This document shows positions 1 to 6,630 of a stretch of DNA of 6,630 nt, in pieces; within the stretch, counting starts at the first letter, position 1, and each line of letters opens with the position of its first letter. A program made the translations under genes and the position numbers. The DNA comes from Pseudomonadota bacterium (lineage in GTDB: Bacteria; Pseudomonadota; Gammaproteobacteria; Steroidobacterales; Steroidobacteraceae): assembly GCA_021780395.1 (NCBI GenBank), contig JAJXYU010000129.1:1-6630 (forward strand), written 5' to 3'. The notes below the pieces were generated by a model. The model searched no databases. It saw only the letters and a list, made by a program, of their open reading frames with translations, and was not told where the DNA came from.

Positions 1-3000
1 CGCTCGCGACCAGTCCATCGACCACGACCGCCGCCTCGACGAACGGGCTCGCCCCGAGCATCAACGGGGCATCCTCCGCCACCTCGCGGGCCGCGTCGCG
101 TGCGACCCGGCCGAGCACGCGCAGCGCGAGCCGGGTCGCGCCGCGGCGATGCCGGTGCGCCGCCTCCGCCGCGGTGCGCTCGAACGCGACGCGGATCGCC
201 TCGCCGTCCACGGCGAGTGCAGGATGCACGGTCAGTGTCCCGTTCGGACCCTCGATCGCCGCGGTGAGCGGCAGCGCGTCGGCCTCGAATCGGGTCCAGG
301 CCTGCGGGTACCGCTCGGCCGCCGCGCGCCGCAGCGACGTCCCCGCGGCCTCCGCGGTCAGGGCCCGCAAGGCCGCGAGGTGGGTGCCGCACGCGAGTTC
401 GCGCGCCGCCTCGATGACCGCGACCCGTGGCGCGAGCCACTCGGGTTCGAGCGGCGTCGTCGCGATCCGGTCGGCATCGGCACCGAGCCCCCCGCGCGTG
501 CGCAGCCACTCGGCGAGCGACTCGGGGGTCGCGGCCTCGAGGCCCCGTTCCTCCAGGAAGCGCGCCGCGGTCGCGGCGATCGGGATCAGGCGGCGGCGCG
601 CCTCCTTCGGCAACGCCCGCATCCAGGCCTCGACGCGCGGCCGCGCAAGGCCCGGTATCGCTGCGGCAAGCGCCGCCGCGCCGAGTTCCGGCAGGGCGAT
701 CACCGGAACCCGCAGCGTCGCTCCGTCGCGCGGGTCCCCGGGCGCGAAGCGGTACTCGACGTCGAACGCCAGCGTCCCGATCGCCACGCGCACCGGGAAC
801 GCCGCGAGCGCGTCGGGGTCCGGGCGGCGCACGAAGATCTCCTGCTCCTCGAGGCCCATCCGCGCCCGACCGGCCGGATCGAGCGTGCGGGTATGGCGTT
901 CGAGCGCGACGCCCGAGGACACCTGCGGCGGCAGCCGGCGCTCGTAGCTCGCGACCAGCGCCTCCGCCTCGGCGACGAGGCCCCGGGTGCGCAACCGATC
1001 CTCGATGCCCCGCGCGGCCGCGATCGCCGCGTCGTTCGCGGCCAGCCAGTCCGGTCGCTGCGCGAGGCGCCCGTGCACCAGCGCTTCGCGCACGAACACC
1101 TGGCGCGCGTGCGCGGGCGCGATCGGCCCGTAGTTCACGCGCCGCTCGGCGATCACGAGGCCGAACAAGCTCACCCGCTCGCGCGCGACCACCTCCCCGC
1201 GCCGCTCGTCCCAGTCGATCGCCAGGTACTCGCGTTTCAGCAGGTGGGCCGCGGCGGTCTCGATCCAACCGGGGTCGATCTCGGCGATCCGGCGCGCGTA
1301 GATCCGGCGCGTCTCGACGACGTCCGCCGCCATCACCCAGCGGGGCCGGCGCCGCGCGAGCGCCGACCCGGGGAACAGCCGGAAGCGCAGGCCGCGCGGC
1401 CCGACGTAGACGCCCTCCTCGGCGCGCACCCCGACGATCGTGCAGAACCCGGCGAGCAGCGCCCGGTGGATCATCGCGTAGGACGCGGCGCGCGCGCCCG
1501 GCCGCAACCCGATCTCGGCCGCGCGCTCGCCGAGCTGCGCATGCACGTCGTCCCACTCGCCGAGACGCAGCAGCGACAGGCCGCGCTCGCGACACCACTG
1601 CCGCAGTTCCCGGCGCGTGGTCGCGCGTGCGGCCCGGTAAGCGTTCCACAGCTGCAGCAGGTCGAGGAACTGCGACTTCGGATCTTCCGTGCCGGCCGAC
1701 CCCGCGCCGCGCGCCGGCACCGCGTCGCCATCCGGGGTCGCGGCACCACCCGGGCCCGCATCGAGCCGCACCTCGGGCACGCTCAGTCCGGCGACGATCG
1801 CGAGCACCTCGGCCTCGGCGTGAAAGCGCCGACTCTCGACGAGCGCACGCGACAGACGCGGATCGAGCGGCAGGCGCGCCATCGATCGACCGAGCGTCGT
1901 GATCCGGCGCTCCGCGTCGAGCGCGCCGAGCTCCTGCAGGAGCCGGTAGCCGTCGACGAGCGCACGGCGGTCCGGCGGGTCGACGAACGGGAACTCCTCG
2001 GCCGCGCCGAGCCCGTCGGCCGCGAGCCGCAGCAGAAGCGCCGCGAGGTTGGTCCGCCGGATCTCGGGCTCGGTGTACGCTGGCCGGCTCTCGAAGTCCG
2101 CCGCGTCGTACAGCCGGATGCACACCCCCGGACCGATGCGTCCGCAGCGACCCTTGCGCTGCTCCGCGCTCGCGCGCGAGATCTTCTCGATCGGCAGGCG
2201 CTGCAGGCGGATCCGCGTGTCGTAGCGGCTGATCCGCGCCAGCCCGGAATCGATCACTGCGCGGATGCCCGGCACCGTGATCGAGGTTTCCGCGACGTTG
2301 GTCGCGAGCACGATCCGGCGCCGCGCGCCGGGCTCGAACACCCGGCGCTGCCGCTCCCACGCGAGCCGCGAGTACAGCGGCACGATCTCGATCTGCGCGC
2401 CGAGCTCCCGGTCGAGCAGTTCGCCGACGTCGGCGATCTCCCGCTCGCCCGGCAGGAACGCGAGCACGTCTCCCGCTCCGCCCGGCCCCGGGTCCTCCTC
2501 GACCGCTCGCAACGCCTGCAGCACCGCGGTCGGCAGGTCGAGCTCCTCCTCCCGGTCGGGCGAGGCCGCGTAACGCACCTCGACCGGATGACCACGACCG
2601 CCGATGTCGATCACCGGCGCGCCGCCGAAGAACGCGGCCAGACGCTCGACGTCGAGCGTCGCCGAGGTCACGATCACCCGCAGGTCCGCGCGCACGGCGA
2701 GCAGGCGCTTCGCGATCCCGAGCAGCAGGTCGACGTTCAGGCTGCGCTCGTGCGCCTCGTCGATGATCAGGGTGTCGTAATGGCGCAGTTCCCGGTCGCG
2801 CGCGAGCTCCGCGAGGAGCACGCCGTCGGTCATCAGCACGACGCGCGTCGAGTCGCCGACTCGATCGGCGAAGCGAACCCGGTATCCGACCGTGCGTCCG
2901 ACCGGTTCGCGCAGTTCCTCCGCGATGCGCTGCGCGAGCGCGCGGGCCGCGAGCCGTCGCGGCTGGGTGTGTGCGATCTGCCCCTCGATCCCGCGGTCGG

Positions 3001-3220
3001 CTTCGAGACAGAACTGCGGCAGCTGCGTGCTCTTGCCCGATCCGGTCTCGCCGACCACGATCAGGACCGGCTCCCGGCGCAGCCGCTCGACGATCTCGGC
3101 GTGTTTCGCCGCGATCGGCAACCCGGGATCGCAGCGCAAGACCGCGCGCGACTCGCGCCGCGCGTCCGCGCGGCGCCGGGCGGCGTCGCCGGCGTGCCGC
3201 GGCCGACGGGTCGCGCTCAT
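1..3220 (-). CDS. hrpA: ATP-dependent RNA helicase HrpA (DEAH-box), 3' end cut by window edge
   Basis: HrpA is a cytoplasmic DEAH-box RNA helicase; in E. coli it acts in mRNA processing and has been linked to rescue of stalled ribosomes. My translation gives 1073 residues without a stop; the family is about 1300 residues, so roughly 200 C-terminal residues lie beyond the left edge. Helicase motifs in order: Walker A GETGSGKST (57-65), Ia TQPRRL (85-90), DEAH (154-157), SAT (186-188), FLPG (255-258), ATNVAETSIT (306-315) and QRKGRCGR (354-361). The last is the HrpA form of motif VI. A winged-helix/ratchet region follows (about 390-485), then an OB-fold (about 580-655) and most of the DUF3418 C-terminal region. 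The ATG overlaps the mazG stop as ATGA; a GGAGG lies only about one base upstream, so reinitiation is likely. Oddities: the N-terminus is short and Arg-rich (10 Arg in 30), and the QDPRERP motif is missing near 480. Confidence 0.97.
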   Translation of the reverse strand, partial: MSATRRPRHAGDAARRRADARRESRAVLRCDPGLPIAAKHAEIVERLRREPVLIVVGETGSGKSTQLPQFCLEADRGIEGQIAHTQPRRLAARALAQRIAEELREPVGRTVGYRVRFADRVGDSTRVVLMTDGVLLAELARDRELRHYDTLIIDEAHERSLNVDLLLGIAKRLLAVRADLRVIVTSATLDVERLAAFFGGAPVIDIGGRGHPVEVRYAASPDREEELDLPTAVLQALRAVEEDPGPGGAGDVLAFLPGEREIADVGELLDRELGAQIEIVPLYSRLAWERQRRVFEPGARRRIVLATNVAETSITVPGIRAVIDSGLARISRYDTRIRLQRLPIEKISRASAEQRKGRCGRIGPGVCIRLYDAADFESRPAYTEPEIRRTNLAALLLRLAADGLGAAEEFPFVDPPDRRALVDGYRLLQELGALDAERRITTLGRSMARLPLDPRLSRALVESRRFHAEAEVLAIVAGLSVPEVRLDAGPGGAATPDGDAVPARGAGSAGTEDPKSQFLDLLQLWNAYRAARATTRRELRQWCRERGLSLLRLGEWDDVHAQLGERAAEIGLRPGARAASYAMIHRALLAGFCTIVGVRAEEGVYVGPRGLRFRLFPGSALARRRPRWVMAADVVETRRIYARRIAEIDPGWIETAAAHLLKREYLAIDWDERRGEVVARERVSLFGLVIAERRVNYGPIAPAHARQVFVREALVHGRLAQRPDWLAANDAAIAAARGIEDRLRTRGLVAEAEALVASYERRLPPQVSSGVALERHTRTLDPAGRARMGLEEQEIFVRRPDPDALAAFPVRVAIGTLAFDVEYRFAPGDPRDGATLRVPVIALPELGAAALAAAIPGLARPRVEAWMRALPKEARRRLIPIAATAARFLEERGLEAATPESLAEWLRTRGGLGADADRIATTPLEPEWLAPRVAVIEAARELACGTHLAALRALTAEAAGTSLRRAAAERYPQAWTRFEADALPLTAAIEGPNGTLTVHPALAVDGEAIRVAFERTAAEAAHRHRRGATRLALRVLGRVARDAAREVAEDAPLMLGASPFVEAAVVVDGLVAS

Positions 3221-4005
3221 TCCTCCCGCTTCGCCCGGTTCCAGAGCGCCTCTTGCGCGTCGAGCCCGAGCGCCGCGAGCGCGGTGTCCTGGTCGGCCGC
3301 GAACCGCTCCATCCGGCGGATCCGTCGCTCGAACTTCGCGTTCGCCGCCCGCAGCGCCGCCTCCGGCTCGACCCCGAGCTTGCGCGCGAGATTCGCGGCG
3401 GCGAACAGCAGGTCCCCGACTTCCTCCGCGATGCGCTCGGGACGCTCCCGCTCCCGGGCATCGGCGTCGAGCACTTCGGCGAGCTCCTCGCGCACCTTCC
3501 CGGCCGCTGACGCGGCATCCGGGAAGTCGAACCCGGCCCGCGCCGCGCGCCGCCCGAGCTTGTGAGTCCGTGCGAGCGCGGGCAGCGCGAGCGGCACACC
3601 GTCCACCAGGCTCGCCGGCCCCCCGGCCGCGGCGTCCCGTTCGGCCGCCTTGATCCGCTCCCAGGCGTCCGTCTGCTGCAGGACCCCGGCGACGGGTTCG
3701 CCTCCGAACACGTGCGGATGCCGTCGCTCGAGCTTCGCGGCGATCGCCTCGGCGACGGCATCGAAGTCGAACGCGCCCGCCTCGCGCGCGATCGCGGCGT
3801 GGAACACCACCTGGAACAGCAGGTCCCCGAGCTCGTCCTTCAGTCCGGCGAGGTCGTCGCGCTCGATCGCGTCGGCGACCTCGTAGGCCTCTTCGATCGT
3901 ATAGGGGGCGATCGTCGCGAAGCTCTGCGCGCGATCCCAGGGACAGCCGCCGGGCGAGCGCAACCGTTCCATGATCGCAAGCAGCCGATCGATCGGCCGC
4001 GTCAC
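3217..4005 (-). CDS. mazG: Nucleoside triphosphate pyrophosphohydrolase MazG
   Basis: MazG hydrolyses (d)NTPs to the monophosphate and pyrophosphate, cleaning non-canonical nucleotides from the pool. In E. coli it also lowers ppGpp under starvation. The product has 262 residues (E. coli has 263) and aligns from the first residues, which supports the GTG start at 4005; a G-rich stretch (GGGGGG) lies about 7 bases upstream. The two tandem all-alpha MazG domains are both intact. Domain 1 carries GGCPWD (19-24), EEAYE (38-42) and DELGD (57-61), then RRHPHVFGG (94-102). Domain 2 carries EELAE (173-177) and EEVGD (194-198). The paired Glu/Asp residues are the expected Mg2+ ligands. The start overlaps the end of the Nudix gene by 4 bases (GTGA), and the stop overlaps the hrpA start by 4 bases (ATGA). 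This is the middle gene of a tightly coupled operon. The identification is secure; the link to ppGpp in this organism is inference. Confidence 0.97.
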   Translation of the reverse strand: MTRPIDRLLAIMERLRSPGGCPWDRAQSFATIAPYTIEEAYEVADAIERDDLAGLKDELGDLLFQVVFHAAIAREAGAFDFDAVAEAIAAKLERRHPHVFGGEPVAGVLQQTDAWERIKAAERDAAAGGPASLVDGVPLALPALARTHKLGRRAARAGFDFPDAASAAGKVREELAEVLDADARERERPERIAEEVGDLLFAAANLARKLGVEPEAALRAANAKFERRIRRMERFAADQDTALAALGLDAQEALWNRAKREE

Positions 4006-4679
4006 GCCGCGCCCCCCGCACGCGCGACCAGCATCCGGCGCAAGGTCATCACCATGCCGGCGGTCGCACCCCAGATCCGCCGACCGTCGTAGGTGATGTC
4101 GTAGACCGCGAAGCTCGTCTCGCCGATCTGCCGTTCGCGCTCGCGCAGATTGGCCGCATCGAACAGGAACGCGAGCGGGACCTCGAAGGCCTCGTCGACC
4201 TCCTCGGCGGCGACGCGCAAGCGGTAGTCCGGCGCGACGAATCCGACCGCCGGCGTCACGCGGAAGCCGGTCACGATCAGGTGATCCGGCAGGTAGCCGG
4301 CGAATTCCACCCGCGACGCCTCGAGACCGATCTCCTCGTGTGCCTCGCGCAGCGCCGCGGTCCAGGGATCGCGGTCCTGCGGCTCGATGCGCCCGCCGGG
4401 GAACGCGATCTGTCCGGCGTGATCCCGCAGCGTCCGCGACCGCTGGGTCAGCAGCAGCGACAACTCGCCCTCGCGGTCGACCACGGGCACGAGCACGGCC
4501 GCCGCGATCCGCTTCGTCGGCAGCGCGCGGCGCACCCGCTCGCGCAGATCCGGCGCGGTCTCGGGGAGCCAGTCCATGTCCTCGTCCGGCGGCGACGGAC
4601 GGGCCCGCAACGCCGCCTTGATCATCTGCCGATCGAACCGCACGATGCCCGGCCCGCCCTCAGGCGAGCGCCGCGGCAT
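4002..4679 (-). CDS. nudL: CoA pyrophosphatase, NudL-type Nudix hydrolase (start uncertain)
   Basis: This enzyme family splits coenzyme A and its derivatives into 3',5'-ADP and (acyl-)phosphopantetheine, limiting or recycling CoA. The 225-residue translation matches exactly the CoA-pyrophosphatase signature LLTxR(S/A)x3Rx3Gx3FPGG: L76-L77-T78, R80, S81, R85, G89 and FPGG 93-96. The Nudix box follows, with REAHEEIGL at 111-119 supplying the catalytic Glu residues that bind metal. E. coli NudL has 192 residues; the extra length here is mostly a variable N-terminal stretch before the core beta strand at about residue 57. The start is unclear. The ATG at 4679 is the most upstream start, because an in-frame TGA lies at 4709-4707, but only a weak AGGA precedes it. 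The strong GGAGG further up belongs to a different frame (see 4660-4710). GTG at 4643 or ATG at 4625 are alternatives that keep the whole domain. It is first in the operon with mazG and hrpA. Confidence 0.93.
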   Translation of the reverse strand: MPRRSPEGGPGIVRFDRQMIKAALRARPSPPDEDMDWLPETAPDLRERVRRALPTKRIAAAVLVPVVDREGELSLLLTQRSRTLRDHAGQIAFPGGRIEPQDRDPWTAALREAHEEIGLEASRVEFAGYLPDHLIVTGFRVTPAVGFVAPDYRLRVAAEEVDEAFEVPLAFLFDAANLRERERQIGETSFAVYDITYDGRRIWGATAGMVMTLRRMLVARAGGAA

Positions 4680-4710
4680 CGCCGGCGATCCTGGTGCGTT
4701 CGCTTCTCAT
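4660..4710 (-). CDS. Possible 16-codon leader ORF overlapping the Nudix start
   Basis: On the minus strand an ATG at 4710 sits 5 bases after a perfect GGAGG (4720-4716), the best Shine-Dalgarno in this region. It opens a 16-residue ORF, MRSERTRIAGDAAALA, ending at TGA 4662-4660. It lies in another frame from the Nudix gene, whose furthest ATG (4679) is inside it. GTG 4643 and ATG 4625 follow the short ORF's stop by 16 and 34 bases, so ribosomes ending here could reinitiate into the Nudix gene. It could be a leader peptide, chance placement of a good site, or the true N-terminus of the Nudix protein separated by a sequencing frameshift. The peptide has no homology that I recognise, and no run of one amino acid that would suggest attenuation. 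Confidence 0.35.
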   Translation of the reverse strand: MRSERTRIAGDAAALA

Positions 4711-4781
4711 CCGTTCCTCCGCGACGCGCTCCGATTGCGGTAAACTTCGTCAATTCTAACACTCGACGACCACGCACTCCG
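4711..4781. promoter_or_regulatory. Divergent control region between the nudL-mazG-hrpA operon and purB
   Basis: This is the only short stretch in the window with AT-rich patches, around 4741-4763, and it must contain the start signals for both directions. Facing purB, TAAACT (4741-4746) is a 4/6 match to the -10 consensus, with no good -35 at 16-18 bases. Facing the operon, TAGAAT (4758-4753) is a 5/6 match to a -10, again without a clear -35. I see no convincing PurR operator or riboswitch fold. Individual boxes are low confidence; the location of the promoters in this gap is likely. Confidence 0.4.
4716..4720 (-). promoter_or_regulatory. Strong Shine-Dalgarno GGAGG
   Basis: GGAGG read on the minus strand, 5 bases before the ATG at 4710. 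It is the only strong ribosome-binding site upstream of the operon. It does not point to the frame of the Nudix protein, so it matters for deciding where translation of the operon begins. Confidence 0.6.
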
Positions 4782-6152
4782 ATGTCGAATTCCTCGATCG
4801 ACGCGCTCTCGCCGCTCGATGGCCGGTACCGCGCGAAGCTCGCGCCGCTGCGGGAGATCTTCAGCGAAGCGGGCCTGATGCGCGAACGCGCGCGGGTCGA
4901 GGCCGCGTGGCTGCTCGCGCTTGCCGCCGGCCCGGCGCGCGAGCCGCTCGCGTCCCTCCCCGAGGAGTGCCGGCGATGGCTCGGCGCGCTCGCCGCCGAC
5001 CCGGCGCCGACCGACGTCGCGGCGATCAAGCGGATCGAGGCACGCACCAATCACGACGTGAAGGCGGTCGAGCTGTGGCTGCGCGACGAGCTCACCGCGC
5101 GCGGCGCCGCGCCGGCGCTGCTCGAATGGGTGCACTTCGCGTGCACCTCGGAGGACGTGAACAACCTCGCGTATGCGCTGATGCTGCGCAACGCGCGAGC
5201 GCGGGTGCTCCTGCCCGCGATCGACGCGATCCGGTCCGCGCTCGAGACCCTCGCGACGCGGTACGCGGACTGCGGCATGCTCGCGCGCACTCACGGCCAG
5301 ACCGCGACCCCGACGACCGTCGGCAAGGAGATGGCCAATTTCGCCGCGCGACTCGCCACGCAGCGCGACGCGCTCGAGGCGGTGCGGATCCTCGGCAAGC
5401 TGAATGGCGCGGTCGGCAACTTCAACGCGCACGTCGCGGCGCTCCCGCGGGTCGACTGGCCGTCGGTCAGCGCCGCGTTCGTCGCCTCCCTCGGCCTGCA
5501 GCCGAATGCGTACACCACGCAGATCGAGCCGCACGACTGGATCGCCGAATATGCCCACGCGGTGATCCGCATCGACACGATCCTGCTGGATTTTGCGCGG
5601 GACGTCTGGGGATACGTGTCCCTCGGCTACTTCCGCCAGCGCGTCGTGGCCGGTGAAGTGGGTTCCTCGACGATGCCTCACAAGGTCAATCCGATCGACT
5701 TCGAGAACGCCGAAGGAAACCTCGGGATCGCGAACGCGCTGCTCGGCCACTTCGCCGAAAAGCTGCCGGTATCGCGCTGGCAGCGCGATCTGACCGACTC
5801 GACGGTGCTGCGCAACCTCGGCGTCGCGCTCGGACACGCGGCCCTCGCCTACGACTCGCTCCTCGCGGGGCTCGGCAAGATCGCGCTCGACGAGGCGCGC
5901 GTCCGCGCGGACCTCGACGCGGCCTGGGAGGTGCTCGCGGAAGCGATCCAGACCGTGATGCGGGCGAACGGGATCAGCGGCGCCTACGACCGCCTGAAGG
6001 CATTCACCCGCGGCCGCGCGGTCGACCGGCCGGCGATCCGCGACTTCATCGCCTCGCTCGAGCTGCCGCCGGCGGAGCGCGAACGGCTGCTGCAGCTCGA
6101 ACCGGCGAGCTACCTCGGGCTCGCCGCCGAACTGGCGCGCCGCGAGCGCTGA
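4782..6152 (+). CDS. purB: Adenylosuccinate lyase PurB
   Basis: PurB catalyses two purine-pathway steps, both releasing fumarate: SAICAR to AICAR in IMP synthesis, and adenylosuccinate to AMP. It is a cytosolic homotetramer of the fumarase/aspartase superfamily. The product has 456 residues, the same length as E. coli PurB. Family landmarks are all present: SPLDGRY (10-16), TNHDVKAVE (89-97), HFACTSEDVNN (118-128), THGQTATPTT (170-179) with the catalytic base His171, and the signature loop SSTMPHKVNP (295-304) with catalytic Ser295. These residue numbers coincide with the E. coli enzyme. SRWQRDLTDSTVLRN (331-345) is also conserved. The ATG at 4782 is chosen because it matches the E. coli N-terminus; the frame stays open further upstream but that part is antisense to the Nudix gene. 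No clear Shine-Dalgarno precedes it. It is divergent from the nudL-mazG-hrpA operon. Confidence 0.98.
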   Translation: MSNSSIDALSPLDGRYRAKLAPLREIFSEAGLMRERARVEAAWLLALAAGPAREPLASLPEECRRWLGALAADPAPTDVAAIKRIEARTNHDVKAVELWLRDELTARGAAPALLEWVHFACTSEDVNNLAYALMLRNARARVLLPAIDAIRSALETLATRYADCGMLARTHGQTATPTTVGKEMANFAARLATQRDALEAVRILGKLNGAVGNFNAHVAALPRVDWPSVSAAFVASLGLQPNAYTTQIEPHDWIAEYAHAVIRIDTILLDFARDVWGYVSLGYFRQRVVAGEVGSSTMPHKVNPIDFENAEGNLGIANALLGHFAEKLPVSRWQRDLTDSTVLRNLGVALGHAALAYDSLLAGLGKIALDEARVRADLDAAWEVLAEAIQTVMRANGISGAYDRLKAFTRGRAVDRPAIRDFIASLELPPAERERLLQLEPASYLGLAAELARRER

Positions 6153-6228
6153 GGCGGACGTCCCCCATCGAGGAAACGTGACGCAGTCGGCACGACCGAC
6201 CCCGCCGCGCCCGGTAGGATCCCTCCGA

Positions 6229-6245
6229 CGCCCGGAAACCGGGCG
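6229..6245. other. Perfect 7-bp hairpin between purB and the next gene
   Basis: CGCCCGG, an AAA loop, then CCGGGCG forms a perfect 7-base-pair, all-GC stem. The bases after it (AGATT) are not a T-run in either direction, so it is not a classical intrinsic terminator. It could be a weak terminator, an mRNA-stabilising stem at the purB 3' end, or a structure in the leader of the following gene, 35 bases before its ATG. The remaining gap (6153-6279) holds a TAGGAT (6215-6220) that could be a -10 element, without a visible -35. Confidence 0.4.
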
Positions 6246-6279
6246 AGATTGCCCGTTCAGCACGACGAGGCCGAGTGAT

Positions 6280-6630
6280 ATGGCGGGAAGCGAGAACGAC
6301 GTTCCGGGGGGACAGCCGAAGAGCCCGCCCGCGAGCACCCGGTCGATCCTGAGCACGATGGAGGAGGTCCGGGAAGCGAGCCTGCAGGTCGCGCGCTCCG
6401 CGCAGCGGCTGCTGTCGATCTTCACCCACGATCTCGAGCCGATGATCTACGGCGAGGAGCCGTTCCTCGAGGCGATCAAGCGCCTCGTGCTCGCGCGCTC
6501 CTATGCGAAAGTGCGGGTACTGCTCGCGGATCCCTCGCGCGCGATGTTCGACAACAACAAGTTCCTGATCCTCGCGCGGCGCCTGACGAGCTGCATCGAC
6601 CTGCGGACGATGGGCCCGGAGTACCCGGCG
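6280..6630 (+). CDS. Phospholipase D-like domain protein of unknown function (DUF7931-like), 5' part only
   Basis: The frame is open from ATG 6280 to the right edge: 117 residues, no stop. GAGG at 6267-6270 lies 9 bases upstream. Residues 1-25 are polar and Gly/Pro-rich, probably disordered. From about residue 30 the sequence reads like a compact domain: LLSIFTHDLEPMIYGEE (44-60), then a helix, then AKVRVLLADPSRAM (77-90) and LARRLTSCIDLRTM (98-111). From memory this pattern (F-x-HDLEP-x-Y, a strand V-R-[VI]-L-[LV]-x-D, then ARRL) is the phospholipase D-like DUF7931 domain found alone or fused to acetyltransferases in proteobacteria. Any HKD catalytic motif would lie beyond the edge, so activity cannot be judged. 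A GTG at 6178 is an alternative in-frame start. It may be cotranscribed with purB. Confidence is high that the gene is real, moderate for the family. Confidence 0.75.
   Translation, partial: MAGSENDVPGGQPKSPPASTRSILSTMEEVREASLQVARSAQRLLSIFTHDLEPMIYGEEPFLEAIKRLVLARSYAKVRVLLADPSRAMFDNNKFLILARRLTSCIDLRTMGPEYPA

Noticed and set aside
427..1902. A 491-codon plus-strand frame opposite hrpA, and shorter shadow frames elsewhere.
   Set aside because: Composition is almost entirely Arg, Ala, Pro, Ser and Gly, typical of out-of-frame translation of GC-rich DNA. No domains or supporting ribosome-binding sites.
149..3565. A 1138-codon open frame on the plus strand, antisense to hrpA and running into mazG.
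   Set aside because: Over hrpA its codons are exact reverse complements of hrpA codons, so a stop would need TTA, CTA or TCA in hrpA. Those codons are avoided in this GC-rich genome and I found none. The protein is Arg/Pro/Ala-rich with no recognisable domain, while the opposite strand encodes an intact HrpA.
4281..4781. An in-frame upstream extension of purB that would make a 623-residue protein.
   Set aside because: The extra part is antisense to the Nudix gene and Arg/Pro-rich. PurB starting at 4782 matches E. coli PurB in length and residue numbering.
4711..4781. A PurR-type operator or purine riboswitch ahead of purB.
   Set aside because: No palindrome of the PurR type and no room for a riboswitch fold in the short gap to the divergent operon.
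6229..6245. The hairpin after purB as a rho-independent terminator.
   Set aside because: The stem is good but no T-run follows on either strand, so I record it only as a hairpin.
4707..6425. A 572-codon open frame on the minus strand, antisense to all of purB.
   Set aside because: It has the same reverse-complement frame relation to purB, and the same codon-avoidance explanation applies. No motifs; purB on the plus strand is unmistakable.

Overview
The window is very GC-rich, and third codon positions are almost always G or C. The gene content points to a high-GC proteobacterium, most likely a gammaproteobacterium: PurB has the same 456-residue length and catalytic numbering as the E. coli enzyme, and MazG and HrpA both align with their E. 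coli counterparts almost end to end. A Chromatiales-like lineage is a guess. Nothing suggests a plasmid, prophage, transposon, CRISPR array or RNA gene. This is chromosomal housekeeping DNA, and I did not find a convincing new system in it.

Left part, minus strand (positions 4679 down to 1): a compact three-gene operon. It runs from a NudL-type CoA pyrophosphatase (Nudix) to mazG (nucleoside triphosphate pyrophosphohydrolase) to hrpA (DEAH-box RNA helicase). hrpA runs off the left edge without a stop codon. Both junctions are 4-base stop/start overlaps (GTGA and ATGA), so the genes are probably transcribed together and translationally coupled. Two of the products hydrolyse nucleotides or cofactors, and the third is an RNA helicase linked to mRNA processing and stalled ribosomes.

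Middle (about 4680-4781): a short divergent control region between the operon and purB. It holds a strong Shine-Dalgarno on the minus strand. That site serves a 16-codon ORF (4660-4710) which overlaps the annotated start of the Nudix gene, so either this is a leader peptide or the Nudix start is not where it looks.

Right part, plus strand: purB (4782-6152), adenylosuccinate lyase, is complete and textbook. A 127-base gap with a perfect hairpin follows. Then comes the 5' part of a gene whose product resembles the phospholipase D-like domain of proteobacterial proteins of unknown function, cut by the right edge. Very long antisense reading frames lie opposite hrpA and purB; they are explained by codon bias and are not called as genes.
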